DNA from: Arthrobacter sp. Hiyo4
Lineage (GTDB): Bacteria; Actinomycetota; Actinomycetes; Actinomycetales; Micrococcaceae
Assembly: GCA_002370555.1 (NCBI GenBank)
Contig: AP014718.1
Location: forward strand, 2,418,001 to 2,482,000
Reading direction: 5' to 3'
DNA length: 64,000 bases
How positions within the stretch are numbered: position 1 is the first letter of the stretch; every line of letters begins with the position of its first letter. The translations under genes were made by a program, and so were the position numbers. Positions 29,945 to 38,670 of the stretch are shown piece after piece. The notes under the pieces were generated by a model. That model did not search any database and was not told the DNA's origin. It saw nothing but the letters and a program-made list of their open reading frames with translations.

Positions 29945-30606
29945 TTCGACGGCGGAACCACACGGAGGCGTTCTGCGACGTCGGCCCGGGCGGCTGCCAG
30001 TGTGGCACCGTCCGGGCAGGACACCGAAATGTAGACCGACGATGCCGCGGTGCCGAACACCCGGGCCATTACGGCCGCGGCCCTGACGCCCGGTTCGCCG
30101 GGTTTCTCCAGCACCAGCACTTCGGCCGATGGCCCCGGCTTGCCGGCCTCCCCGCCCCACCGCAGCGTCCCGGTCTTCAGATAACCGGGCAGAATGCTCG
30201 CGTCCAGGTAGGTGAAGAGGCCAATGGTTGACTCCTTGTCGTCTTGGAGTGCCAGCGGGACCTGGTTGGTGCGGACCTTGGCCGCCACCCGGCAGCCATC
30301 GGCCTTCAGGTACTGGCTCTCGCCGGCCACGTTCTCCTTGACCTGCTGCCAGCCGGGTGCATCCTTGAGTCCGTCCGATATCCCTATGGGGACTCCGGCG
30401 GCCAGGGAACCGCCGGCGGAGAATGGCATGTCCTTTGCGGCCACCGCTTCTGCGTCATGGCCCGGGGTGATGGTGGGCGTGGCCAGGGCGGTGATGGTTG
30501 GCTCGACTTTCGGGGCGGCCGGATCGGGAACGTCAACACTGCAGCTTCCCAGTGCTGTCACGCCGAGCAGCGCCCCCGCCGCGAGTAAAGCCGCCTGCGC
30601 CTTCAC
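29941..30606 (-). CDS. Putative lipoprotein of unknown function
   Basis: 221-residue intact frame. The N-terminus is a clear lipoprotein signal (ALLAAGALLGVTALGSC, lipobox LGSC), followed by a Pro/Thr linker (TPTITPGHDAEAV) and a compact domain with SAGGSLAAGVPIGISDGLKD, GCRVAAKVRTNQVPLALQDD and YISVSCPDGATLAAARADVA. Two cysteines in the mature part (in DGCRV and VSCPDG) may form a disulfide. I do not recognise the domain. The 3' end overlaps the DoxX-like gene by four bases, so the two converge, and the J-domain gene diverges 173 bases upstream. Confidence 0.75.
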   Translation of the reverse strand: MKAQAALLAAGALLGVTALGSCSVDVPDPAAPKVEPTITALATPTITPGHDAEAVAAKDMPFSAGGSLAAGVPIGISDGLKDAPGWQQVKENVAGESQYLKADGCRVAAKVRTNQVPLALQDDKESTIGLFTYLDASILPGYLKTGTLRWGGEAGKPGPSAEVLVLEKPGEPGVRAAAVMARVFGTAASSVYISVSCPDGATLAAARADVAERLRVVPPSN

Positions 30607-30779
30607 GTCTACCCCAATGTGTTCGCCCGGACGGCCCGCCTGCCGTCATCCCCAAAGAGTCTAGACGCCGGCCGCGGGAACCACGGAGGCCGGCGCAGTC
30701 GTTGTGTGGGCAGGCCGTAAACTGGGGCCCACCGGGCTGCCTGCCGTGGACTGGCCAGACGAAGAAAAAGGATGAGTGC

Positions 30780-31742
30780 TTGACCGAGAGCAGCAGCTCC
30801 TACTACGAGGTTCTCCGCGTCGCCGTGACGGCCACCGACAAGGAGATCAAGGTGGCCTACCGCCGGGCCGCGCGTAAAGCCCATCCTGACCATGGCGGGG
30901 ACGCCGCCGCCTTCCGGCAGGTGACGGCAGCATACGAAACCCTGATAGACCCCACGCGCCGGAAGGCCTACGACCGCTCGTATGCAGCAGGAACGTCCCG
31001 CAACACTGACGATTCCGCAGCGGGGCCGCACTTTGATGCGCCAGCGGCAGGCAGCCATGCCTCGGCCACCGTGCACCGCACCACCACGCCCCGGAACACC
31101 GCCGGTGACCCGCCCCTGTACGTCCCGCCCTACGATGCTGCGGCCTTCGAGTCGTCCGGCATGGTGCCGCTCATCCCGTTCGCCCAGGCCAGCCAGCAGG
31201 TCCACGGGATGCCGCGCAAACGGGGCATTTTTGGCGCCGAGGCACGAATCCAGCGAGAACTGCGCACGGTGCAGCTCATCACCCGCCAGGTCCTGCCCGC
31301 GATTCCTGCGGCCCGGCTGGTCAACGGCCTGCAGTCCCCGGCCGATAACAGCCACATCGACCACGCACTCCTGTCCGGCTACCGGCTGGCGCTGATCGGG
31401 TCCATGCTGCTGCCAAAGGGCGCCTACGCCTGGGACGGGCAAACCTTGAGGCACGGCGGACGTTCCATCGCGCCGCCGCAACTGGCCCACGTAGTCCGGG
31501 CCATGCAGGACATCTTCCCGGAACTGAACGTCACCGGCTGGACAGTCATCCACAGCGCCGACGGCAACCTCCACGAACCCGTCATCGACCGCCACCGGCG
31601 AACAGCCGGCACGTCCGAAACCATCCAGGTGGTGAACGCGGCAGGCCTGGTCCGCGGACTCAAACACTTCCTCTCCTCCGGCCCCACGCCCAACACCGTG
31701 AATGTGTCCGTGCTGGCCAGGCTGCTTCGCGGCATGCACTGA
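30780..31742 (+). CDS. J-domain protein with unrecognised C-terminal region
   Basis: Starts at TTG 30780 after an AAGGATGAG-like site. Residues 1-65 are a J domain (YYEVLRVAVTATDKEIKVAY, the HPD motif in KAHPDHGGDAAAFRQV, then YETLIDPTRRKAYDRSY), which would stimulate a DnaK ATPase. Residues ~70-135 are a low-complexity linker. The remaining ~185 residues (QRELRTVQLITRQVLPAIPA, LIGSMLLPKGAYAWDGQTLR, QDIFPELNVTGWTVIHSADG, LSSGPTPNTVNVSVLARLLR) contain no Zn-finger or CTD of DnaJ and are not recognised. No membrane segment is visible. It is followed by trmL and could share its transcript. Confidence 0.82.
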   Translation: MTESSSSYYEVLRVAVTATDKEIKVAYRRAARKAHPDHGGDAAAFRQVTAAYETLIDPTRRKAYDRSYAAGTSRNTDDSAAGPHFDAPAAGSHASATVHRTTTPRNTAGDPPLYVPPYDAAAFESSGMVPLIPFAQASQQVHGMPRKRGIFGAEARIQRELRTVQLITRQVLPAIPAARLVNGLQSPADNSHIDHALLSGYRLALIGSMLLPKGAYAWDGQTLRHGGRSIAPPQLAHVVRAMQDIFPELNVTGWTVIHSADGNLHEPVIDRHRRTAGTSETIQVVNAAGLVRGLKHFLSSGPTPNTVNVSVLARLLRGMH

Positions 31743-31808
31743 ACTATTGCAGGCGCTGGGTAGAAGGGACTGAACCGTTGACCCGGATTGGTTGACTAGG
31801 ATTGGACG

Positions 31809-32275
31809 GTGTTCCGAATCCTCTTCCATGCCCCGAAATCCCCGGCAACACCGGCAATACGATCAGGCTGGCAGCCATAACCGGCGCCCAACTGCACCTG
31901 GTGGAACCCCTCGGCTTTGATTTCTCCGATGCCAAGCTCCGGCGCGCCGGCCTGGACTACCACGACCTCGCCGTCGTCACCGTCCACAAGAGCATTGAGG
32001 ACGCCTGGCGCGAACTGCAGCCGGAGCGCGTGTACGCCTTCACCTCGGACGGCACCGCCAGCTACGCGGACATCGCCTACCGCCCCGGGGACGTCCTGAT
32101 GTTCGGCCAGGAATCAGTGGGCCTGCCAGAACACCTCAAGAGCGATCCGCATGTCACGGCCACCGTGCGGCTTCCCATGCTGCCGTCCCTCCGTTCGCTG
32201 AACCTGGCCAACGCGGCATCCATTGCCGTCTACGAGGCCTGGCGCCAGCAAGGTTTCTCCGGCGCCCAGATCTGA
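31809..32275 (+). CDS. trmL: tRNA (cytidine/uridine-34-2'-O)-methyltransferase TrmL (one frameshift)
   Basis: SPOUT methyltransferase that 2'-O-methylates the wobble base of leucine tRNAs. The start is GTG 31809 (VFRILFHAPEIPGN after adding one base near 31834), where the family begins with the ..PEIPGNTGNTIR signature. The trefoil-knot motifs are visible: NTGNTIRLAAITGAQLHLVE, VLMFGQESVGLPEHL and PMLPSLRSLNLANAASIAVY. The full length of about 156 residues is typical. It sits between the J-domain gene and sigK on the same strand. Confidence 0.92.
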
Positions 32276-32465
32276 GCCCCGGGTGGCCCATCCGCGGGGC
32301 TGACCGCACCGAATCACTCCCGACAGCAATTCCAGGGCGACGAAGGAGCGGCAGGTGACACTGCTAGAGACGAGGCGGACGGTACGGTCGGCTTTCCTCT
32401 TTCCAGGGGGCAGCACCGGCCGCGATGCTCAGGTTTCACCGCCGGGCGACTTATGCTGGGTAGTG

Positions 32466-33074
32466 ATGGAAACTCCCAACGCGCCAAACTCCGAGGCCCC
32501 GGCCGCAGTCACAGACTCACCGGCGGATCTCAGCAAGCGCTTGGCCGGACTACTGGCCCGCATAGCCGACGGCGATCAAGCAGCATTTGCCGAGTTCTAC
32601 CAATTGACCTCCCGCCGGGTCTTCGGCATGGCGCGGCGGGTGCTCATCGATCCAGAACTCAGCGAAGACACCACGCAGGAGGTTTTCCTCCAGGTCTGGC
32701 AGAATGCGGCGAAGTTCAACCCGGAAGCGGGCAGCCCGCTCTCGTGGCTGATGACCATTTCCCATCGCCGGGCCGTGGACAAGGTCCGCTCCTCGCAGTC
32801 GGCCACGGACCGTGAAGCCAAGTACGGCGCCAGCAGCCAGGAGGTGGACCACGACTCCGTTTCCGCCGAAGTGGACAGCCGGCTCGAAGCCGAGGCGGTG
32901 GTCCGGTGCCTGGAAACGCTGACCGATACACAGCAGGAATCCGTGCGGCTGGCCTACTACGGCGGCCTCACTTACCGCGAAGTCGCGGAAAAACTGAACG
33001 CAGCAGTACCCACCATCAAGTCCCGCATCCGCGACGGACTGATCCGCTTGAAGACCTGTCTGGGGGTGAGTTGA
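32466..33074 (+). CDS. sigK: ECF RNA polymerase sigma factor SigK
   Basis: Extracytoplasmic-function sigma factor of 202 residues. Region 2 is FAEFYQLTSRRVFGMARRVL with DTTQEVFLQVWQNAAKFNPE and the promoter-melting SWLMTISHRRAVDKVRSSQS. Region 4 is DTQQESVRLAYYGGLTYREV with AVPTIKSRIRDGLIRLKTCL. The ATG at 32466 has no clear ribosome-binding site; a TATGCT -10-like box at 32452-32457 would place the transcript start at or just before it, so leaderless translation is possible. The anti-sigma factor gene starts two bases after the stop, the classic sigK-rskA unit. Confidence 0.93.
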   Translation: METPNAPNSEAPAAVTDSPADLSKRLAGLLARIADGDQAAFAEFYQLTSRRVFGMARRVLIDPELSEDTTQEVFLQVWQNAAKFNPEAGSPLSWLMTISHRRAVDKVRSSQSATDREAKYGASSQEVDHDSVSAEVDSRLEAEAVVRCLETLTDTQQESVRLAYYGGLTYREVAEKLNAAVPTIKSRIRDGLIRLKTCLGVS

Positions 33075-33075
33075 G

Positions 33076-33954
33076 ATGACAGAAACGAATAGTCAGGGAG
33101 GCACCCGCCGTCCCGGCTCGTTCGGAACTGAGATCGCCGACGACCTGGAATCCGGGCGGGCCGTGGATCTCGCCGAGCTCTATGCTCTGGACTCGATCAG
33201 CGATGCCGAACGCGCCGCCATTGAGCGCTACATCTCCGCCGCCCCCGACGCCGAGCGCAGCGCCTTCCTTGAGCGTGTCCGCCAGGCAAGGGAGACTCTC
33301 GCGACGTCCTTCACGGCTGAGGCGGAACCTCCCGCGGATCTTTTCGCCCGTATCGTGTCGCAGTTGCCATCGCTCGCGCAGCTGCCTGCCGATGGGCCCA
33401 CCGAAGTCATTGCTGCGCCTGCCGCGGCAGCCACGCCGTCCCCACAGACGCCGGCAGTAGCCATGGATGAGCTCGCCGCTGCCCGGGTCCGCAGGGAAGA
33501 ACGACGCCGGCCTGCCGGCGCCCGGCGCTGGCTCACCGCAGTCGCCGCCGCCGCCGTGATCGCCCTTGGTGGCGTGGGCGTTGGCGCCTACATCACGGAC
33601 CAGAACGATCCCCTGAACCAGGTGGTCCGGGCCGGCGACGTCCGCGAAGCCTCCGTACCCGTCTCCGCCGGCGGAACTGCCACCGTGCTGATTTCGTCGT
33701 CGCGGGATGCCGTGGTGGTCAAGATGAACGGTGTACCTGCGCCGCCGGCCGGCAAGGTTTACCAGATGTGGCTCATCCCGAAGGACGGCTCGGCACCGGT
33801 TTCCCAGGGCCTGATGGACGAGGCAGCCCTGTCGAAGCCTGCCGTGGTGAAGGGCATAGCATCCGCTGCAGCGCTCGGCATCACCGTGGAGCCGGTGGGC
33901 GGTTCGGCTACCCCGACGTTCCCCACCGTGGCTGCCGCACCGCTGGGCGCCTGA
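33076..33954 (+). CDS. rskA: Anti-sigma-K factor RskA
   Basis: Membrane-spanning inhibitor of SigK, 292 residues. The N-terminal cytoplasmic sigma-binding part has VDLAELYALDSISDAERAAI and AFLERVRQARETLATSF. After an Ala/Pro linker and a basic RVRREERRRP comes one TM helix (WLTAVAAAAVIALGGVGVGA). The extracytoplasmic RskA domain follows, with VVKMNGVPAPPAGKVYQMWL and SKPAVVKGIASAAALGITVE. In mycobacteria RskA is cleaved to free SigK. The ATG is one base after the sigK stop, so the two are coupled. The frame is intact. Confidence 0.93.
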   Translation: MTETNSQGGTRRPGSFGTEIADDLESGRAVDLAELYALDSISDAERAAIERYISAAPDAERSAFLERVRQARETLATSFTAEAEPPADLFARIVSQLPSLAQLPADGPTEVIAAPAAAATPSPQTPAVAMDELAAARVRREERRRPAGARRWLTAVAAAAVIALGGVGVGAYITDQNDPLNQVVRAGDVREASVPVSAGGTATVLISSSRDAVVVKMNGVPAPPAGKVYQMWLIPKDGSAPVSQGLMDEAALSKPAVVKGIASAAALGITVEPVGGSATPTFPTVAAAPLGA

Positions 33955-33959
33955 GCCCG

Positions 33960-33987
33960 GGGCGGCTGAGCCAGAGGCCAGCCGCCC
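33960..33987. terminator. Hairpin between converging rskA and PIG-L genes
   Basis: Nine-bp arms gggcggctg (33960-33968) and cagccgccc (33979-33987) around a ten-base loop. It lies a few bases after the rskA stop and just beyond the end of the converging deacetylase gene. No U-tract. Confidence 0.55.
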
Positions 33988-34000
33988 ACCACCGGACGTC

Positions 34001-34779
34001 CTAGAAGCCGGCGATCGTCCCCGGGCCGTTGACGGCCACCACGTGGAAGGCTTCGGCGCTGCGGCCCTCAGCAAAGCCCGCACGCCGTGCGTTCAGATGC
34101 ATGCCGTTCCGCACCGCCGCTTCCATGGCCGCGACGTCGGGATGCTGGCTCACGTGCACGTGGATCGCGTCGAGCTTGGCGTCCACATGGTCTGTGACAT
34201 CCTCATAGTGGTTCTCCCGCTCTTCGGGACCGGCATAGAGCCACAGCCACGGCAACTTGTAGGCCGCGAGGCCTGCCTCGGCCAGCTCCGGATAGGCGAA
34301 CGGGTTTTCGACCGCAGGGTATACCGCCCGGGTCACGGCCTCCCCCACGGCAAGGTGGTCCGGGTGGCTCTTCTGGAGGCGGTTCCAGTTCCGTTCCGGA
34401 TGCATGGCGAGCACGACGTCGGGACGGAGTTCCCGGATCAGCTTCACCACACCTTTCATCACCTCGTGCGTCGGTTGCAGGTAGCCGTCGCGCTCATGGA
34501 GGTAGTGGATGTCGGTCACGCCCACGAGTTCCGCTGCCCGGCGCTGCTCGGCCGCCCTCAGGGCGATGATCTCGGCCCGCTGCGCCGGGTCGAAGCCGCC
34601 CGCGTCGCCGTCGGTCATGATGCAGTAGCTGACGTGGATTCCCGCAGCCGTCCAAGCGGCGATAGTGCCGGCCGCACCGAAGTCGATGTCGTCCGGATGG
34701 GCGGCGAAACAGAGCACCCGCCCAATCCGGTGGATCTCCGGGTTGAACGGGCTCTGTGCTGGGCAGCGGAGTGCGCCAA
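34001..34779 (-). CDS. PIG-L family deacetylase (one frameshift at N-terminus)
   Basis: Zinc-dependent N-acetylglucosaminyl deacetylase fold (LmbE/MshB/Bca relatives). Metal-binding motifs are visible: [20 protein letters not shown] (AHPDD) and [15 protein letters not shown]. The substrate is unknown; members act on mycothiol precursors or other N-acylated sugars. The intact frame extends further back into etfA, but homologues begin with MAHSAAQ; here TTG at 34779 gives that start if one base is missing near 34755. This would place the TTG two bases after the etfA stop. I infer an etfB-etfA-deacetylase operon with coupled translation. Confidence 0.83.
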
Positions 34780-34781
34780 GG

Positions 34782-35734
34782 TCAGCCTTTTCGCTTCTTG
34801 ATTTCTTCAGTGGCCTGCGGAAGGACATCGAAGAGGTCCCCGATAATGCCAAAATCGGCGATTTCGAAAATCGGCGACTCGGCGTCCTTGTTCACGGCCA
34901 CGATGACCTTCGCTGTCTGCATCCCGGCTTTCTGCTGGATGGCACCGGAGATGCCGGCCGAGATGTAGAGCTGGGGCGACACGGTCTTGCCGGTCTGGCC
35001 CACCTGGGCGTCGTGGCTGATCCAGCCGGCGTCCGTGGCTGCACGGGAGGCCCGACGGCGGCACCGAGGGCGTCCGCAAGCTGCTCCACGGGACCGAAGT
35101 CGCCGTCCACTCCGCGTCCGCCGGCCACCACGATGCGGGCGTCCGACAGATCCGGGCGGCCGCTGGCCGCCTTCTGCTCGCGGGCGGTGACGCGGGCCGC
35201 CGTGGCCGTACCGTTGGCCGGAACTTCGACGGTGGACGTCTCCGGGGCAGACGCCACGGATGCCGGCTCCGGCGTAACGTTGTTAGCCTTCACCGTCAGC
35301 ACGGAAACCGCCGTGGTGACCCTGGCAGAGGTGGTGTAGGACCCCGCGAGGACCGACTTGTGGGCTGTACCGTCGGCGTCGACCGCCACAACGTCGGTGA
35401 TGACGCCGGCGTTCAGCCTGATGCCGAGCCGCGCCGCGATCTCTTTGCCTTCGGGCGAGTTGTCCAGGAGGACCGTACCGGCACTGGCGGCACCCGCGGC
35501 GGCCGCGAGATAGGCTGCCTTCGCCGAGACAAGATAGTCATCCAGGTCCTGGGCGGAGGGCCGAAAAACGGCGGTGACGCCGTATTCGGCGAGCGTGGCC
35601 GAAACATCCTGATGCAGATCGCCGTTCACGGCAACAGCGGTCTCTCCCAGGGAACGTCCCAGGGTGAGCAGTTCGAGGGTGCTCTTCTTCAGGGCATCGC
35701 CGGGATTGTCAATGAATACGAGTACGTTTGCCAT
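34782..35734 (-). CDS. etfA: Electron transfer flavoprotein alpha subunit (one frameshift)
   Basis: FAD-binding subunit of the ETF that collects electrons from acyl-CoA dehydrogenases. The start [20 protein letters not shown] lies at 35734, with AGAGGG upstream. The N-terminal part has [20 protein letters not shown] and [17 protein letters not shown]. After a shift near 35058 the FAD domain follows: [40 protein letters not shown] and [20 protein letters not shown], all diagnostic. It begins 14 bases after the etfB stop. About 318 residues, normal length. Confidence 0.94.
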
Positions 35735-35748
35735 GTCTGTGATCCCTC

Positions 35749-36549
35749 TTAGAGCAGCTTCTGGGCGGCCAGGAAGTCGACGAGCTTGATGCCGGCGTCG
35801 CCTTCGTCGGTGATGATGGTTCCGGCGGTGCGCGGCGGGCGTTCCTCGGCAGCGGTCACTGTGGTCCACGATCCGGAGTGGCCCACGTGCGCGGGATCGA
35901 CTCCGATGTCGGCCAGCGACAGCGTGGTGATGCTCTTGCGCTTGGCCGCAATGATGCCCTTGAAGTTGGGGTAGCGCGGCTCGTTGATCTGGTCCGTCAC
36001 GGAGACCACCGCGGGAAGCGTTGCTTCTACGGTCTCCGAGTAGGTGTCGGCGTCGCGGCGCGCGGTGAGCCGGCCGCCGTCGACCGTCAGCGAGGACGCG
36101 AAGGTGACCTGCGGCAGACCGAGGCGCTCGGCGAGCTGGGCAGGGACCAGGGACGTTTCGCCGTCGGTGGACGCCATGCCCGTGAGGACAAGGTCCACGG
36201 GCGCGCCGGTGCCAATATGGCGGATGGCGGCCGCGAGCGCGAGCGACGTGGCGGCGGCGTCTGAGCCGGCCAGTGCACTGTCCGTGAGATGCACGCCTTC
36301 GGTGGCGCCCATCTGGAGTGACTTCTTCACCGCGTTCACGGCACCGGACGCGCCCATGCTCAGCGCAATGACCTGGTTGCCGGCCTTGGCGCCACCGCGG
36401 GCCTCAGCCAGCTGTAAAGCCGCCTCCAGCGCGTATTCGTCCAGCTCGGAAAGGATGCTTTCGTCACGGTCCGTGGTGTAGCCCTCGCCAGTGAGGTGTC
36501 GGTCGAACTGTGCGTCCGGTACATGCTTGACCAGGACGATGATCTTCAA
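35749..36549 (-). CDS. etfB: Electron transfer flavoprotein beta subunit
   Basis: AMP-binding partner of EtfA, about 266 residues in one frame. The start is taken as TTG 36549, because it gives the family N-terminus KIIVLVKHVPDAQFDRHL and has GGAAGAG five bases upstream; GTG 36561 four codons earlier is possible. Signature regions are DEYALEAALQLAEA, VIALSMGASGAVNAVKKSLQ, DLVLTGMASTDGETSLVPAQ and ISEPRYPNF-like INEPRYPNFKGIIAAKRK. First gene of the etfBA-deacetylase group, whose promoter must lie in the ~150 bases between it and the htrA terminator. Confidence 0.94.
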   Translation of the reverse strand: MKIIVLVKHVPDAQFDRHLTGEGYTTDRDESILSELDEYALEAALQLAEARGGAKAGNQVIALSMGASGAVNAVKKSLQMGATEGVHLTDSALAGSDAAATSLALAAAIRHIGTGAPVDLVLTGMASTDGETSLVPAQLAERLGLPQVTFASSLTVDGGRLTARRDADTYSETVEATLPAVVSVTDQINEPRYPNFKGIIAAKRKSITTLSLADIGVDPAHVGHSGSWTTVTAAEERPPRTAGTIITDEGDAGIKLVDFLAAQKLL

Positions 36550-36728
36550 TGTCTCTTCCACTGTTTTTACAGCAGCCTTCCATGCTTGTGGACAGCCAGC
36601 CGGATGGGGTCATGGCCTCGGAACGCCCGGGGTACGGGTAGATCCTAGCTAACCATATAGCCGCCCGCCGTTGCCGTCCCGTTAACGCCTGTGTCACGGC
36701 GTTGCCCGGGCGGGCGGCGAACACGCAC

Positions 36729-36769
36729 GACGACGGCGGCGGTCACCGTTGGTGACCTCCGCCGTCGTC
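36729..36769 (-). terminator. Strong hairpin downstream of htrA
   Basis: An 18-bp stem plus one mismatch: arms 36729-36747 and 36751-36769 around a three-base loop gtt. It lies 38 bases beyond the htrA stop in the minus direction and before the etfB region, so it most likely ends the htrA transcript. Confidence 0.75.
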
Positions 36770-36806
36770 CGCGTTTATGGTTTGCCTTGCGCTCTGCTCT
36801 TCAGGC

Positions 36807-38384
36807 CTACTGGTCCGCCGCGGTGCCGAGCGTGACGTCCAGTGTCTGCTCCTGGCCGTTGCGCAGGACGGTGAGCCTGACGGTGGAGCCGCCGGCCTGC
36901 TCACGGACGGCCGCTGTGAGCTGGTTGGGCTCGCTGATGACCAGGTCGTTGAACTTGATCACCACGTCGCCCACCTTGATACCGGCCTTGGCGGCAGCCG
37001 AATTCGGCTCGACCGTTGCCACGTCGGCACCTACGGAGAAGCCCGAGGACGAGCTGCTGGACGACTTTTGCTTGACGCTGACGCCCAACTGGCCGTGGGA
37101 GGCCTTGCCGGTATCAATGATCTCCTGTGCCACCCGTTTTGCGTGGTTGATGGGGATGCTGAAGCCCACTCCGATATTTCCGCCGGTGGTCGAAGAATCG
37201 GAGCCGGCGGACGCGATGGCGACGTTGACGCCGATGACCTCGCCCTTGCTGTTGACCAGCGCTCCACCGGAGTTGCCGGGGTTGATGGCGGCATCAGTCT
37301 GGATCACGTTAATGGAGATCGAACCCTGGTTGGCGGTGCTTTGGCCTTGGCCACCGTTTGGCGGGGCGAACTGGAAGCCCTGATCGCCCCCCTGGGAAGT
37401 GTCGCCTTCCTTCGGTGCCGCCGAGGACGCAACGCTGATGGTCCGATTAAGGGTTGAGACGATACCGTCGGTGACGGTGCCGGTCAATCCAAGCGGGGAG
37501 CCGATCGCAATCGCGGTGTCGCCAACGTTGAGCTTGCCCGAGTCACCGAGCGTGGCTGCGGTCAGCCCGGACGCGTTGTCCACCTTGATGACGGCAAGGT
37601 CAGAAAGGGGGTCAGTGCCCACCAGTGTGGCTTTCAGGACCTTGCCTGAGCTGGTGCGGACCTCCAAGGCTGCGTTGGCGCTCTGGCCATCGAGCGTCAC
37701 CACATGGGTGTTGGTCAGGATGTGGCCTTCGTTGTCCAGGACGATGCCCGAGCCGGTCCCGCCGGAGCTGCCGCTGGAAGCGCTGATGGTCACGACGCTG
37801 GGGGAAGCCTTCAGCGCGGCCGCCGTGATGGCGTTGACATCGTCCTTGTTGTTGACAATCACGGTCTCAGGCTGGCTGCTGCTCGCGGCCGACGGCGAGC
37901 CATTGTTGAAGAGGTTGCCCGAACCGACTGTGGCTACGCCGCCACCCACGAGGCCAGCGGCCAGGATGCTGGCCACCAGGGTCCCGACGCCGAAGGAGGC
38001 TTTCCTGCGGGCGCGTCGGCCGGGTTCGGGGCAGCGTTGTACTGGTCTGCATAACCGCCCGGAACGGCGGAATGCGCTCCGTGGTGGCCATATTGCTGGC
38101 CACTGGGCTGGACGGCGCCGTACGGACCGGGGGTCGTCTCGCCCGGTCCTTGCTGGCCCGGCGTCTGCTGGCCGTAGAACGGATCGCGGGGAGGATAAAC
38201 CGGACGGGGTGCACCAGGCAGCGGCTGCGTGGGGTTCCCGGGGCCCGGAGCGGTCCAGCTGCTCGGTGGGATTAGCCTGACCGACAGCGTTGCTGCGGAT
38301 CTCTGCAGGCTTCTGGTCGGGATTCCGGTTCGCGTCCGGATCCCGGTTCTCAGGCGCCGCACCCTGGGTTGGGTTCTCAGTCAT
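36807..38384 (-). CDS. Membrane-anchored HtrA/DegP-type serine protease
   Basis: S1C protease, about 525 residues, acting outside the membrane on damaged envelope proteins. After a Pro/Gln-rich cytoplasmic part comes one TM helix (FGVGTLVASILAAGLVGGGV). The protease domain carries the triad H in HILTNTHVVTLDG, D in LVGTDPLSDLAVIKVDN, and S in NPGNSGGALVNSKGEVIG. The C-terminus is a single PDZ domain (VATVEPNSAAAKAGIKVGDV). In the N-terminal region the frame leaves and returns: between about 38245 and 38010 the expected Pro-rich sequence (YGQQTPGQQGPGETTPGPYG) is in another frame, i.e. two compensating single-base errors. ATG 38384 is preceded by AAAGGAAG. It diverges from the TPM/pspA unit. 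Confidence 0.9.
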   Translation of the reverse strand: MTENPTQGAAPENRDPDANRNPDQKPAEIRSNAVGQANPTEQLDRSGPREPHAAAAWCTPSGLSSPRSVLRPADAGPARTGRDDPRSVRRRPAQWPAIWPPRSAFRRSGRLCRPVQRCPEPGRRARRKASFGVGTLVASILAAGLVGGGVATVGSGNLFNNGSPSAASSSQPETVIVNNKDDVNAITAAALKASPSVVTISASSGSSGGTGSGIVLDNEGHILTNTHVVTLDGQSANAALEVRTSSGKVLKATLVGTDPLSDLAVIKVDNASGLTAATLGDSGKLNVGDTAIAIGSPLGLTGTVTDGIVSTLNRTISVASSAAPKEGDTSQGGDQGFQFAPPNGGQGQSTANQGSISINVIQTDAAINPGNSGGALVNSKGEVIGVNVAIASAGSDSSTTGGNIGVGFSIPINHAKRVAQEIIDTGKASHGQLGVSVKQKSSSSSSSGFSVGADVATVEPNSAAAKAGIKVGDVVIKFNDLVISEPNQLTAAVREQAGGSTVRLTVLRNGQEQTLDVTLGTAADQ

Positions 38385-38529
38385 TGGACTTCCTTTCATC
38401 CTCGTCTGCATTAACTATGTACCGTCTGGCTGGAACTGGGGCGAACGTTGGCTGGGAGGTTGCTGGGAGGCCGAATTCCGCTGCCAACAGGCCCTTCCGG
38501 GGGTTTCGCTGGTGGCATATTCACCGCTG

Positions 38530-38558
38530 TGGACGCACCAGGAGGTGCACCATAGAAT
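38530..38558 (+). promoter_or_regulatory. Predicted promoter of the TPM/pspA unit
   Basis: TGGACG (38530-38535), 17-bp spacer, TAGAAT (38553-38558). It lies in the 286-base divergent region between htrA and the TPM gene and would start transcription near 38565, about 105 bases before the TPM ATG. A 30-codon frame begins at 38568, almost at the predicted start, and ends ten bases before the TPM gene. Confidence 0.5.
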
Positions 38559-38670
38559 CAAAAGGAAATGCCACAGCGACCTGCGGCTTTACATCACGCG
38601 TGGGGGCGCTGCTGCATTCTGAGACGCTCATTCGTCCCGAATCGGTGTCAGTCGTGCTGAAGGGTTGCAC

